64,000 nt of DNA from CAWCKS01 sp963763485 (GTDB lineage: Bacteria > Pseudomonadota > Alphaproteobacteria > Rhizobiales > Xanthobacteraceae), in contig CAVXOW010000009.1 in NCBI GenBank assembly GCA_963763485.1, forward strand, positions 1-64,000. Direction: 5' to 3'. The position numbers and the translations under genes were made by a program. A model generated the notes under the pieces. That model saw only the letters and a list, made by a program, of their open reading frames with translations, searched no databases and was not told the origin of the DNA. The number at the start of each line of letters is the position of its first letter. Within the stretch, counting starts at the first letter, position 1. Positions 48,446 to 56,941 of this stretch are shown in pieces.

Positions 48446-49618
48446 ATGAAAGTGCAGGTTTGCATCATTGGCGGCGGCCCGTCGGGCCTCTTGCTGGCGC
48501 AGCTGCTGCATTTGCAGGGCATCGACACGATCGTGCTGGAAAGGCACAGCCGTGAGCATGTGCTCGCCCGCATCCGGGCCGGTGTACTCGAACACGGTTT
48601 CGCCCGGCTGATGCGCGAGGCGCAGTGCGGCGAGCGCATGGACCGCGAGGGTGAGATCCACAAGGGTTTCAATATTGCCCACGACGGCGGGCTCCAGCAC
48701 GTCGATCTTCATAAGTATTCCGGCGGCAACTCGGTCATCGTCTATGGCCAGACCGAACTGACGCGTGACCTTTACGAGGCGCGTGACCGGATGAAGGGCG
48801 CTGTCGTTCACAACGCCGAGGATGTCACGCTTTATGATCTCAAGTCGGACGCGCCTTACGTGACCTATCGCGACGGCGACAGGCCGGTCCGGATCGACTG
48901 CGAGTACGTGATCGGCGCCGACGGCTTCCACGGCGTCAGCCGGAAGTCGATCCCGCAGGACGCGCTGCGCGAATACGAGAAGGTCTATCCGTTCGGCTGG
49001 CTCGGCGTGCTGTCACGCACCAGTCCGGTCTCGCCAGAATTGATCTACGCCAAGCATGAGCGCGGCTTCGCGCTTTGCTCGCTGCGCTCGCGGGTGCTGA
49101 GCCGCTATTACATCCAGGTGCCGCTGACTGACACGCCGGAAGACTGGCCCGACGACGCGTTCTGGGCCGAGCTGAAGCGCCGTCTTCCGGTCGAGGTGGC
49201 GAACCGCATGATCACCGGCCCGTCGATCGCGAAGAGCATTGCGCCCCTGCGCAGCTATGTCGCCGAGCCGATGCGCTACGGACGCCTGTTCCTCGCCGGC
49301 GACGCCGCCCACATCGTGCCGCCGACCGGCGCGCGCGGACTGAACACCGCCGCATCCGACATCTACTATCTGTATCACGCGCTGATAGAACACTACAAAA
49401 GTCAGGACGATTCCGGGCTCGAGGGCTATTCGGACAAGGCCCTGGCGCGGGTGTGGAAGGCGCAGCGGTTCTCGTGGTGGCTGACAACGCTGCTGCATCG
49501 CTTCCCGGACAACATTCCCTACGACAACAAGCTGCAGGAAACGGAATTGTCGTACCTGTTCTCGTCCGAGACGGCGCTGCGCCTGCTCGCTGAAAATTAC
49601 GTCGGCTTGCCGTTTTGA
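48446..49618 (+). CDS. pobA: 4-hydroxybenzoate 3-monooxygenase
   Basis: A 390-residue FAD- and NADPH-dependent aromatic hydroxylase that converts 4-hydroxybenzoate to protocatechuate. Features: N-terminal VCIIGGGPSGLLLAQLL, the LERHSREHVLARIRAGVLE region that holds NADPH and substrate residues, the DG motif CEYVIGADGFHGVSR, and GDAAHIVPPTGARGLNTA for FAD. Length and motifs match the Pseudomonas enzyme (394 residues) closely along the whole chain. Its control gene pobR is divergent. The protocatechuate-cleaving pca genes are not in this window, so the product is used elsewhere. Confidence 0.95.
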   Translation: MKVQVCIIGGGPSGLLLAQLLHLQGIDTIVLERHSREHVLARIRAGVLEHGFARLMREAQCGERMDREGEIHKGFNIAHDGGLQHVDLHKYSGGNSVIVYGQTELTRDLYEARDRMKGAVVHNAEDVTLYDLKSDAPYVTYRDGDRPVRIDCEYVIGADGFHGVSRKSIPQDALREYEKVYPFGWLGVLSRTSPVSPELIYAKHERGFALCSLRSRVLSRYYIQVPLTDTPEDWPDDAFWAELKRRLPVEVANRMITGPSIAKSIAPLRSYVAEPMRYGRLFLAGDAAHIVPPTGARGLNTAASDIYYLYHALIEHYKSQDDSGLEGYSDKALARVWKAQRFSWWLTTLLHRFPDNIPYDNKLQETELSYLFSSETALRLLAENYVGLPF

Positions 49619-49712
49619 AAGGCTGCGCTCGCGCGCCGCTTATTCGAGGCGTTGTTTTTGCTTATGTCGCATTGACGGCGATGGGGACACATCGCGTAAT
49701 GCGCCGCGATAT

Positions 49713-49834
49713 CCTCCCCCGTGGAGCGAAGCGAAACGGGGGAGGGGGACCGCCCGAAGGGCGGTGGAGGGGGCGCCGCCGCATGCCCCCACCACCATGC
49801 TTCGCATGGTCCCCCTCCCCCGCAAGCGGGGGAG
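49713..49834. repeat. Multi-hairpin GC-rich interspersed repeat
   Basis: Four perfect hairpins follow one another: CTCCCCCGT/ACGGGGGAG (49714-49722 with 49736-49744), ACCGCCC/GGGCGGT (49749-49755 with 49759-49765), ACCATGC/GCATGGT (49794-49800 with 49804-49810) and CTCCCCCGC/GCGGGGGAG (49815-49823 with 49826-49834). The first and last arms can also pair with each other to close a larger cruciform. Repeats with this sequence character are spread through intergenic DNA of Bradyrhizobium relatives. This copy sits between pobA and the permease gene and could act as a terminator or mRNA stabiliser. Confidence 0.8.
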
Positions 49835-49875
49835 ATGCAAGAGCCGCCACGCCGTCGAGGTACGATAGACTTCCC

Positions 49876-50745
49876 GTGACAACCCTGCTTACCATCCTGT
49901 TCGACGGCGCAGCCTACGGCATGCTGCTGTTCGTGATTTCCTGCGGGCTTGCGGTGACGCTCGGGCTGATGAATTTCGTCAACCTCGCCCACGGCGCCTT
50001 CGCGATGGCCGGTGGCTACGTCTGCGCCGTCCTCGTCAACAGGTTCGGCTGGCCGTTCGCGGCAGGCCTGCCGATGGCGTTCCTGGCGAGCGCAGGCGTT
50101 GGCCTCGTGCTTGAGCGGTTGTTGTACCGCCACCTCTACGACCGGCCGCACCTCGACCAGGTGCTGTTCACCGTCGGCCTCGTCTTCATGGCGGTGACCG
50201 TCGCCGACTACATCATGGGGTCGTCGCAGACCTTCATCAAATTGCCCGAAGGACTGCAGGGCCAGATCAACCTGTTCGGCGTCGGCATCGGACGCTACCG
50301 GTTGATGATCATCGTGATCTGCGGCCTGCTGACGGTCGCGCTGCAGCTGATCCTGTCGCGCACGCGTTTCGGCAGTCGCCTGCGCGCCGCCGTCGACGAT
50401 CCGCGCGCCGCAAGCGGGCTTGGCATCAACGTGCCTTATGTGTTCGCGTTGACCTTTGCGTTCGGCTGCGGGCTCGCCGGTTTTGGCGGCGCGCTGGGCG
50501 CGGAAATCCTCGGGCTCGATCCGTATTTCCCATTGAAGTTCATGATCTACTTCCTGATCGTGGTCACGGTCGGCGGCGCCTCCAGCATGACCGGCCCGTT
50601 CCTGGCGTCGCTGCTGCTCGGCGTCGCCGATGTCGCCGGCAAGTATTACGTGCCGAAGCTCGGCGCCTTCGTGATTTACACGCTGATGATCATCATCCTG
50701 CTGTGGCGCCCGAACGGCCTGTTCGGCCGCGTCGCGACGCGCTGA
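49876..50745 (+). CDS. ABC transporter permease, LivH type
   Basis: A 289-residue branched-chain-type permease. It starts TLLTILFDGAAYGMLLFVIS, followed by the family block GLMNFVNLAHGAFAMAGGY and, in the C-terminal half, FAFGCGLAGFGGALGAEILG. About eight helices. GTG at 49876 is the best start because it begins the conserved helix; the ORF runs in frame back to 49615 but through the hairpin repeat. First gene of a livHMGF-type operon, 7 bases before the next gene. Confidence 0.88.
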   Translation: MTTLLTILFDGAAYGMLLFVISCGLAVTLGLMNFVNLAHGAFAMAGGYVCAVLVNRFGWPFAAGLPMAFLASAGVGLVLERLLYRHLYDRPHLDQVLFTVGLVFMAVTVADYIMGSSQTFIKLPEGLQGQINLFGVGIGRYRLMIIVICGLLTVALQLILSRTRFGSRLRAAVDDPRAASGLGINVPYVFALTFAFGCGLAGFGGALGAEILGLDPYFPLKFMIYFLIVVTVGGASSMTGPFLASLLLGVADVAGKYYVPKLGAFVIYTLMIIILLWRPNGLFGRVATR

Positions 50746-50752
50746 CCGTGGC

Positions 50753-51814
50753 ATGAGCGCGCCGGACATCATCGCAACCAATCTGCGGGCACTCGCGCGT
50801 CTGCGCTGGCCCGAGGTCGTGTTCTGGCTTGCCGCGGCCGCGACCATCGTCGTGTTTCCCAATCGCTACCTGATCCTGACCGAGATCGCCTGGCTTGGCT
50901 TGTTTGCGCTCTCGCTCGACTTGATCCTCGGCTACGCCGGCATTCTGTCGCTCGGGCACGCCGCCTTCTTCGGGATCGGAGCTTACTCCGCCGGCCTGTT
51001 GGCCAAGCATGGCCTTATCAACGAGCCGGCCATCGCGCTTGTCGTCGCCGGCCTTGCTGCAATGGTACTCGGCTTTGCCACCAGCTTTCTCGTCACCCGC
51101 GGCGCCGACCTGACGCGGCTGATGGTGACACTCGGCATCGCCCTGTTGCTGCGCGAGCTGGCCAACCGCTTCTCTGACCTCACCGGCGGATTCGACGGCC
51201 TGCAGGGCATCGTGATCGCGCCGCTGCTCGGCCGCTTCGAGTTCGACATGTTCGGCAAGGTCGGCTTCATCTATTCGCTTGTTGTCCTGTTCGTTCTGTT
51301 CCTGCTGGCGCGGCGCATCGTGCATTCGCCGTTCGGCCTGTCGCTGCGCGCGATCAAGAACAATCCCTTGCGCGCAGCCGCGATCGGCATTCCCGTCAAC
51401 CGCCGGCTCATCATGATCTACACGATCGCGGCATTCTATGCTGGCGTCGCCGGCGCGCTGTCGACCCAGACCACCGCGCTCGCTTCGCTCGACGTGTTCT
51501 CGTTCGAGCGCTCCGCCGACCTGTTGCTGGTGCTGGTGATCGGCGGTGTCGGCTACCTCTATGGCGGCCTCGCCGGCGCGGTGATCTTCAAATTCCTGCA
51601 GGACTGGATCGCGACGTTGACGCCGCAATACTGGCAGTTCTGGATCGGCCTCGTGCTCGTCATCATCGTGCTGGTCGGCCGCGAACGGATGCGCCGCTGG
51701 GCTGGGCTCCCGGCGCGCGATTTGAGCGCGATGCTTGGCCTCGCCAAGCCTGGTATCAACAAGCCTGGTATCAACAAGCCGCAACAGCCCGCGTCGGGCG
51801 GAGGCACGCCATGA
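50753..51814 (+). CDS. ABC transporter permease, LivM type
   Basis: A 353-residue permease with the typical LDLILGYAGILSLGHAAFFGIGAY, SLRAIKNNPLRAAAIGI and AGVAGALSTQTTALASL segments. About eight to ten helices. The C-terminal tail is unusual: it contains PGINK twice, encoded by a tandem 15-base repeat (51746-51775), followed by a QQPASGGGTP tail. Its stop codon TGA overlaps the first ATG of the start-unit repeat before the LivG gene. Confidence 0.88.
   Translation: MSAPDIIATNLRALARLRWPEVVFWLAAAATIVVFPNRYLILTEIAWLGLFALSLDLILGYAGILSLGHAAFFGIGAYSAGLLAKHGLINEPAIALVVAGLAAMVLGFATSFLVTRGADLTRLMVTLGIALLLRELANRFSDLTGGFDGLQGIVIAPLLGRFEFDMFGKVGFIYSLVVLFVLFLLARRIVHSPFGLSLRAIKNNPLRAAAIGIPVNRRLIMIYTIAAFYAGVAGALSTQTTALASLDVFSFERSADLLLVLVIGGVGYLYGGLAGAVIFKFLQDWIATLTPQYWQFWIGLVLVIIVLVGRERMRRWAGLPARDLSAMLGLAKPGINKPGINKPQQPASGGGTP
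51746..51775 (+). repeat. 15-base tandem repeat inside the LivM gene
   Basis: AAGCCTGGTATCAAC is repeated exactly twice (51746-51760, 51761-51775), in frame, adding a second PGINK to the LivM tail. It lies only 35 bases before the separate 20-base repeat at the LivM/LivG junction. Confidence 0.92.
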
Positions 51815-51870
51815 CCGCCGGAGGCACTTGATGACCGCCGGAGGCACTTGATGACCGCCGGAGCCACGCG
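51811..51870 (+). repeat. Three tandem copies of a 20-base ribosome-site/start unit before the LivG gene
   Basis: Units at 51811-51830 and 51831-51850 are both ATGACCGCCGGAGGCACTTG; the unit at 51851-51870 is ATGACCGCCGGAGCCACGCG. Each has an ATG, then GGAG placed to serve the next ATG. Translated alone each gives a mini-peptide (MTAGGT, MTAGGT, MTAGATR) whose TGA overlaps or abuts the following ATG. The last unit leads directly into ATG at 51871 of the LivG gene. The LivM stop is the TGA at 51812-51814 inside the first unit. Confidence 0.92.
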
Positions 51871-52623
51871 ATGACGGCTGCGCTGCAAACCGTCGGCCTG
51901 AACAAGAATTTCGGCGCGCTCGCCGCGACAAGCGATCTGTCGCTGGCAATAGCGCGCGGCGCGCGGCACGCGCTGATCGGTCCGAATGGCGCCGGCAAGA
52001 CCACCGTGGTCAATCTCCTGACCGGCGTACTGACGCCGACCAGCGGCCGCGTGCTGCTCGAAGGCGAGGACATCACGAACTTGAGCGTGCATGCGCGGGC
52101 GCTGCGTGGCCTGTCGCGCACCTTCCAGATCAACCAGCTGTTCGCTGATCTGTCGCCGCTCGAAGCTATCACGCTCGCGGTCAGCGAGCGGCGCGGCGAG
52201 GGCGAGCGCTGGTGGCGAAAGCTTGGCGGCCATAGCGAAGACAATGCCGAGATCGACGAGTTGCTGTCGCGTTTTCACTTGAACGACGTCATGACCGCCC
52301 GCACCGCGACCTTGCCTTACGGCAAGCAGCGCCTGCTCGAAATCGCGCTCGCGATCGCCGCCAGGCCGCGTGTGCTGCTGCTCGACGAGCCCGCCGCAGG
52401 TGTGCCGGAGGCCGAGCGCAAGGATATCCTCGCCGCGGTGGCGGCACTGCCGCGCGAGGTTTCGGTGCTGCTGATCGAACACGACATGGACCTCGTGTTC
52501 TCGTTTGCCGATCGCATCTCCGTGCTGGTGAATGGCGCGTTGCTGGTGGAGGGCGAGCCGGAGCAGGTCGCACGAGATCCGCGCGTGAAAGCGGTGTATC
52601 TCGGGGAGGGCGCCGATGCCTGA
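51871..52623 (+). CDS. ABC transporter ATP-binding protein, LivG type
   Basis: A 250-residue ATPase. Walker A is GPNGAGKT, the Q-loop region LSRTFQINQLF is typical of LivG, the signature is degenerate (LPYGKQR, as usual in this family), Walker B is VLLLDEPAAG and the H-loop is LLIEHDMDLV. The C-terminal branched-chain extension reads VARDPRVKAVYLGEG. It overlaps the LivF gene by 8 bases. Translation probably depends on ribosomes coming through the triplicated start unit. Confidence 0.9.
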   Translation: MTAALQTVGLNKNFGALAATSDLSLAIARGARHALIGPNGAGKTTVVNLLTGVLTPTSGRVLLEGEDITNLSVHARALRGLSRTFQINQLFADLSPLEAITLAVSERRGEGERWWRKLGGHSEDNAEIDELLSRFHLNDVMTARTATLPYGKQRLLEIALAIAARPRVLLLDEPAAGVPEAERKDILAAVAALPREVSVLLIEHDMDLVFSFADRISVLVNGALLVEGEPEQVARDPRVKAVYLGEGADA

Positions 52624-53329
52624 CTGGCTCACCGTCGAAGGCCTGCGCGCCGGCTATGGCGAGGCGATCGTGATCCCAGAGCTCACGGTCACCTTGCAGA
52701 AGGGCCGCACCTTGGCGCTGCTCGGCCGCAACGGCACCGGCAAGACCACCCTGGTCAATTCTATCGTCGGCGTGACCAGGCGCTTCGCTGGACGGCTGAT
52801 GCTTGATGGCATCGACATCACCCGCATGCGGGCCGACCAGCGCGCGCGGGCCGGGGTCGGCTGGGTGCCGCAGGAGCGCAATATCTTCCGCTCGCTCACC
52901 GTCGAAGAGAACATGACCGCGGTGGCGCAACCCGGCTCCTGGACGCTGCAGCGGGTCTACCAGATGTTCCCGCGGCTCGCCGAGCGGCGAAGCAATTTCG
53001 GCAACCAGCTGTCCGGCGGCGAGCAGCAGATGCTCGCGATCGGCCGCGCGCTCACCCTCAATCCAAAGGTGTTGCTGCTGGATGAACCGACCGAAGGCCT
53101 CGCACCGATCATCGTTGATGAACTCCTGGGCGCGCTGCGGCAGATCGCGCGCGGCGACGGGCTCTCGATCATCATCGTCGAGCAGCACGCGAGGCGCATT
53201 CTTGAACTTGCCGATGACGCGGTGATCCTTGAGCGCGGCAACATCGTTCACGCCGCGCCGAGCGCCGCGCTAAAGGCCGATCACGCCACACTGGATCGCT
53301 ATCTTGGCGTCACCGATCGTCGAGGTTGA
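52616..53329 (+). CDS. ABC transporter ATP-binding protein, LivF type
   Basis: A 237-residue ATPase with Walker A GRNGTGKT, QERNIFRSLTVEEN, signature LSGGEQQM, Walker B VLLLDEPTEGLAP and H-loop IIVEQHARRIL. Last gene of the importer operon. The MetE-like gene follows after 154 bases with its own promoter-like sequence. Confidence 0.9.
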   Translation: MPDWLTVEGLRAGYGEAIVIPELTVTLQKGRTLALLGRNGTGKTTLVNSIVGVTRRFAGRLMLDGIDITRMRADQRARAGVGWVPQERNIFRSLTVEENMTAVAQPGSWTLQRVYQMFPRLAERRSNFGNQLSGGEQQMLAIGRALTLNPKVLLLDEPTEGLAPIIVDELLGALRQIARGDGLSIIIVEQHARRILELADDAVILERGNIVHAAPSAALKADHATLDRYLGVTDRRG

Positions 53330-53379
53330 GATTCGCATTTCACAAGAGTGGGCACCGGTTTTGCGAAAAAAATGCGCGC

Positions 53380-53413
53380 AAAATTGATATTTGGGCTTTA
53401 TAGTTATAGTGCA
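53380..53413 (+). promoter_or_regulatory. Probable promoter of the MetE-like gene
   Basis: The 53340-53420 stretch is clearly AT-richer than its surroundings. TTGATA is followed after 15 bases by the second of two adjacent TATAGT hexamers, a plausible sigma-70-like pair with short spacing. The gene starts about 75 bases downstream. No SAM-binding riboswitch pattern is apparent. Confidence 0.4.
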
Positions 53414-53483
53414 TAACAATCAGGCCGCCGCGAGGCGGTTGTCATGATGACAAGGTCGAGACGACCGTTGAAGGGAGAGACCA

Positions 53484-54602
53484 ATGCCCAGGACCAAGCC
53501 GCCATTCCGTGCCGACGAAGTGGGCAGCCTGCTCAGGACCGACCGTATCAAGGAGGGGCGCGCCAAGCGCGAGAAGAACGAGATTTCGGCGGCCGACTTG
53601 CGCAAGATCGAGGACTCCGAGATCGAGAAGATCGTCCACAAGCAGGCATCGGTCGGGCTGAAGCTCGCGACCGACGGCGAGTTCCGCCGCTCGTGGTGGC
53701 ACTTCGACTTCCTGCGCGACCTGATCGGCTGCGAGATGTACGCCACCGAAGGCATCCAGTTTGCCGGCGTCACCACGCGGGGTGAGGGCATCCGCGTCAT
53801 CGGCAAGCTCGACTTCCCGACGAACCATCCGATGCTCGAGCATTTCAAGTTCCTCAAGACCCAGGCCGATCGCGCCCGCGTCGTGCCGAAGATGACGATT
53901 CCGTCACCGTCGGTGCTGCACTTTCGCGGCGGCCGCAAGGCAGTGTCGCAGTCGGTCTATCCGGACATCGGCTCCTACTTCGAGGATCTCGGCAAGACCT
54001 ACCGCAAGGCAGTGAAGGCGTTCTATGACGCCGGCTGCCGCTACTTGCAGTTCGACGACACCGTGTGGTCCTACCTCTGCTCGAAGGAGGAGATGGAGAA
54101 GTTTCGCGCCCGCGGCGAGGACGCCGATAACATCGCCGAGATTTACGCGCGCACCATCAACTACGCGATTGCCGAGCGGCCGGACGACATGACGATCACG
54201 ACTCACGTCTGCCGTGGCAATTTCCGTTCGACCTGGATCGCCTCGGGCGGCTACGAGCCGGTTGCAGAAATCATGCTCGGCGGCACCAATTACGACGGCT
54301 ATTTCCTCGAATACGACACCGATCGCGCCGGCGGCCTCGAGCCGCTGCGCTTCCTGCCGAAGGGCAACAAGATCGCGGTGGTCGGACTCGTCACCTCGAA
54401 GAGCGGCACGCTCGAGAAGAAGGACGACATCAAGCGGCGGCTCGACGAAGCCTCAAAATTCGCACCGCTCGAGCAACTCGCACTGTCGCCGCAATGCGGC
54501 TTCGCCTCGACCGAAGAGGGCAATATCCTGACCGAGGACGAGCAGTGGAAGAAGCTGGAGTTTATCGTCCAGATCGCCAACGAGGTGTGGGGCGACAACT
54601 AG
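53484..54602 (+). CDS. MetE C-terminal-like cobalamin-independent methyltransferase
   Basis: A 372-residue single-domain protein related to the catalytic C-terminal half of methionine synthase MetE and to Bacillus YxjG/YxjH. It starts PPFRADEVGSLLRTDRI, then LATDGEFRRSWWHFDFL, YLQFDDTVW, and carries the zinc-ligand blocks THVCRGNF (His and Cys), YFLEYD (Glu) and LSPQCGFAS (Cys). The full-length MetE N-terminal domain is absent, as in this subfamily, which uses methyl donors other than polyglutamyl folate in some members. ATG at 53484 follows GAAGGGAG. Its role probably lies in methionine or one-carbon supply, but the true donor is uncertain. Confidence 0.85.
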   Translation: MPRTKPPFRADEVGSLLRTDRIKEGRAKREKNEISAADLRKIEDSEIEKIVHKQASVGLKLATDGEFRRSWWHFDFLRDLIGCEMYATEGIQFAGVTTRGEGIRVIGKLDFPTNHPMLEHFKFLKTQADRARVVPKMTIPSPSVLHFRGGRKAVSQSVYPDIGSYFEDLGKTYRKAVKAFYDAGCRYLQFDDTVWSYLCSKEEMEKFRARGEDADNIAEIYARTINYAIAERPDDMTITTHVCRGNFRSTWIASGGYEPVAEIMLGGTNYDGYFLEYDTDRAGGLEPLRFLPKGNKIAVVGLVTSKSGTLEKKDDIKRRLDEASKFAPLEQLALSPQCGFASTEEGNILTEDEQWKKLEFIVQIANEVWGDN

Positions 54603-54660
54603 AGTTTGTAGCCGGATGGCGCGCCGCGGCTGCTCCGGATTACATCCGACCTCGACGCGC

Positions 54661-54694
54661 AATCCGGGAAGCCTCGAGAGGCCGCTCCCGGATT
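54661..54694 (+). terminator. Hairpin after the MetE-like gene
   Basis: AATCCGGGA (54661-54669) pairs perfectly with TCCCGGATT (54686-54694); inside it GCCTC (54671-54675) pairs with GAGGC (54678-54682). It lies 58 bases past the stop. The downstream T-run is very short, so it may be a rho-dependent or processing hairpin. Confidence 0.5.
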
Positions 54695-54893
54695 TCGCGT
54701 CTTGGCACTTCGACAGACCGATAAGCCCTGGCGCTCCATCCGGGTTATGGCGCAGGCGTCGACACCCACAAACCTCGCCTTGAAACGTGAGCCGGTCACA
54801 TGCGATACAACTTTGGAGCGCAATAGCGGATAGTCCAGCCCAATAGCGCCCGACAGCCGAGGAGCGCGGGCACCCAAAAATGCAGAGGCCGAA

Positions 54894-56831
54894 ATGCCAG
54901 CTCACCCCCTGATCCCGCGCCGCAAACTGTTCGACAATCCGACCTTCTTCGGAGTGAAACTGTCGCCTGATGGCCGGCACGTCTCGTGGCTCGCCCCGGT
55001 CGACGGTGTTCTGAACGTCTGCGTCGCGCCGATCGACAATGTAGCAGCGGGGCAGCCGGTCACTCGTACCAAGGGGCGGCCGATCAACTGGCAGGACTGG
55101 AGTCCGGACGGTCGCTACATCATGTTTCTCAACGATGAGAACGGTGACGAAAATCTCCATCTGTTCGTCGTTGACCCGCGCAATTTGGAATTGCGCGACC
55201 TCACTCCGTGTCCAAATATTCGCGCGATCCCGAACCGGTGGTCGCGCCTTGTGCCTGATAAAATCGCAGTCAACCTCAATGACCGTGATGTACGCTGGCA
55301 CGATGTTTATGAGCTCGACCTGGCCACAGGCGAACGCTCTCTCATCTGGGAAAATCGACAGGAATTCGGTGGCGTCGGGCTCGACTGGCAGCTAAGGCCA
55401 CGGCATGCGCACAGCAATGGTTCGGATGGCGGCTCGCGGCTCTGGCGTCTCGATGGGCAGAATGTGACGCATTGGCGTGATGTCCCGTACGACGCAATGA
55501 TGACCACCCGCCTATTGGGGTTCGATGCCGCTGGCCGACATCTCGACATGCTCTCGTCTCTTCAACACGACAAGACGGTGCTGCTGCAAATCGATTGGTC
55601 GACCGGCGAAGAATGTGTGTTGTTCGAAAGCGAACGCGCCGACATCACCGACGCGATCGACAATGTGACAACGTTCGAACCAGAGGCCGTCTGCATCGAT
55701 CCCGGACGCCGCGAGTGGCACGCGTTGACGCCCGCTGGCGATGCCGAGCTTGCGTTGATCCAGGCGCAGTTGCCGGATCATGACTTCACGGTGCAAAGCC
55801 AGACCGACGACGGCCGCCGCTGGATCGTCGCGAGCTACAGCGCGCAACAACCCGCGACCTATCATCTGCTCGATCGCGATCGCCAGACTTTGACCGAATT
55901 GTTCAGCGCGCGGCCGGAGCTGAAGCCATATCGGCTGGCGCCGATGCATGTGGTCGAGGGCAAGTCACGCGATGGCTTGCGGCTCGTCTCCTATTTGACA
56001 CTGCCCGCCGACATCACATCCGATCGCCCGCCGCAACCGCTGCCAATGGTCCTTGTGGTGCACGGTGGTCCATGGGCACGCGATGGCTTCGGCTATCGCG
56101 GTGACCATCAATGGCTCGCCGACCGCGGTTACGCCGTGCTTTCGGTCAACTATCGCGGCTCGACCGGCTTCGGCAAAGCCTTCGTCGCGGCAAGCGAGAA
56201 GGAGCATGCCCGCAAGATCCATGACGACCTGATCGACATGGTGGAGTGGGCGATCGGCGCAGGAATCGCGCAGAAGGACAAGATAGCGATCTTCGGCGCG
56301 TCTTACGGTGGCTACGCGTCGTTCGTCGGCGCGACCTTCACGCCGGATGTATTCTGCTGTGCGGTCCCGGTGGTCGGCATTTCCAATCTGCAAACGCTGA
56401 TGGAATCCCTGCCGCCGTATTGGGCGGGCTTCGCCGAGTTTATGTACCGCAGCTACGGCGATCCTCGAACCGAGGAGGGCCGGGCGCTCAACGCCGAGCG
56501 CTCGCCCATCCACAAGGTCGCAAATATCAAGCGCCCGATGCTGATCTTCCACGGCGCCAATGACGTTCGCTGCAAGGTGGCGGAGAGCGACACCATCGTC
56601 GCCGCTATGCAATCAAGGAACATCCCGGTGACCTATGTCGTCTACCCCGACGAGGGTCACGGCTTTGCCAGACCGCCGAACCGGCTCTCCTACGTCGCCA
56701 TAACTGAAGCGTTTCTGGCGCGGCATCTGGGCGGCGCTTGCGAACCCGTTGGCCGTGATCTGGAGGGCTCGAGCCACCAAATTCGTGCCGGGGCAGATGC
56801 CTTCGCGGACCTAGGCATCGTTTCTCATTGA
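54894..56831 (+). CDS. S9 family prolyl oligopeptidase
   Basis: A 645-residue serine peptidase of the S9 family (acylaminoacyl-peptidase/DPP-like). The N-terminal 380 residues form a beta-propeller with repeated strands (SPDGRHVSWLAPVDG, WSPDGRYIMFLNDENGDENL). The C-terminal catalytic domain shows VLVVHGGPWARDGFGY, GASYGGYASF with the serine at about residue 470, the aspartate in GANDVRC (about 557) and the histidine in DEGHGF (about 589). No signal peptide, so it is probably cytosolic. ATG at 54894 starts the conserved protein. Its stop codon lies inside an inverted repeat. Confidence 0.9.
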   Translation: MPAHPLIPRRKLFDNPTFFGVKLSPDGRHVSWLAPVDGVLNVCVAPIDNVAAGQPVTRTKGRPINWQDWSPDGRYIMFLNDENGDENLHLFVVDPRNLELRDLTPCPNIRAIPNRWSRLVPDKIAVNLNDRDVRWHDVYELDLATGERSLIWENRQEFGGVGLDWQLRPRHAHSNGSDGGSRLWRLDGQNVTHWRDVPYDAMMTTRLLGFDAAGRHLDMLSSLQHDKTVLLQIDWSTGEECVLFESERADITDAIDNVTTFEPEAVCIDPGRREWHALTPAGDAELALIQAQLPDHDFTVQSQTDDGRRWIVASYSAQQPATYHLLDRDRQTLTELFSARPELKPYRLAPMHVVEGKSRDGLRLVSYLTLPADITSDRPPQPLPMVLVVHGGPWARDGFGYRGDHQWLADRGYAVLSVNYRGSTGFGKAFVAASEKEHARKIHDDLIDMVEWAIGAGIAQKDKIAIFGASYGGYASFVGATFTPDVFCCAVPVVGISNLQTLMESLPPYWAGFAEFMYRSYGDPRTEEGRALNAERSPIHKVANIKRPMLIFHGANDVRCKVAESDTIVAAMQSRNIPVTYVVYPDEGHGFARPPNRLSYVAITEAFLARHLGGACEPVGRDLEGSSHQIRAGADAFADLGIVSH

Positions 56832-56851
56832 ATGATAGTCATCATTCAATG
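56826..56851. terminator. Perfect inverted repeat at the end of the S9 peptidase gene
   Basis: CATTGAATGAT (56826-56836), a 4-base loop, and ATCATTCAATG (56841-56851) form an 11-base perfect stem that includes the peptidase stop codon. It lies between convergent genes and may end transcription of the peptidase gene. Confidence 0.55.
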
Positions 56852-56941
56852 GAACCGGAAAATTGCTTCCGAAAGATCCCCCAAAATTATTGAAATAAAC
56901 TCGATTTGTGAGGGGCTTGCGCGGCGCCGGTGGGCGCTCGC

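Noticed and set aside
49713..49834. Insertion-sequence end or miniature transposon.
   Set aside because: No target-site duplication or transposase is seen. The structure fits an interspersed palindromic repeat better.
51811..51870. CRISPR-like direct repeats before LivG.
   Set aside because: Units are only 20 bases, contiguous without spacers, and in coding context; no cas genes are present.
53330..53483. SAM-type riboswitch upstream of the MetE-like gene (also considered for 59820-59885 and 61143-61271).
   Set aside because: I looked for SAM-II and SAH riboswitch core patterns and did not find them. The region holds only an AT-rich promoter-like patch, and the other two hold simple hairpins or nothing.
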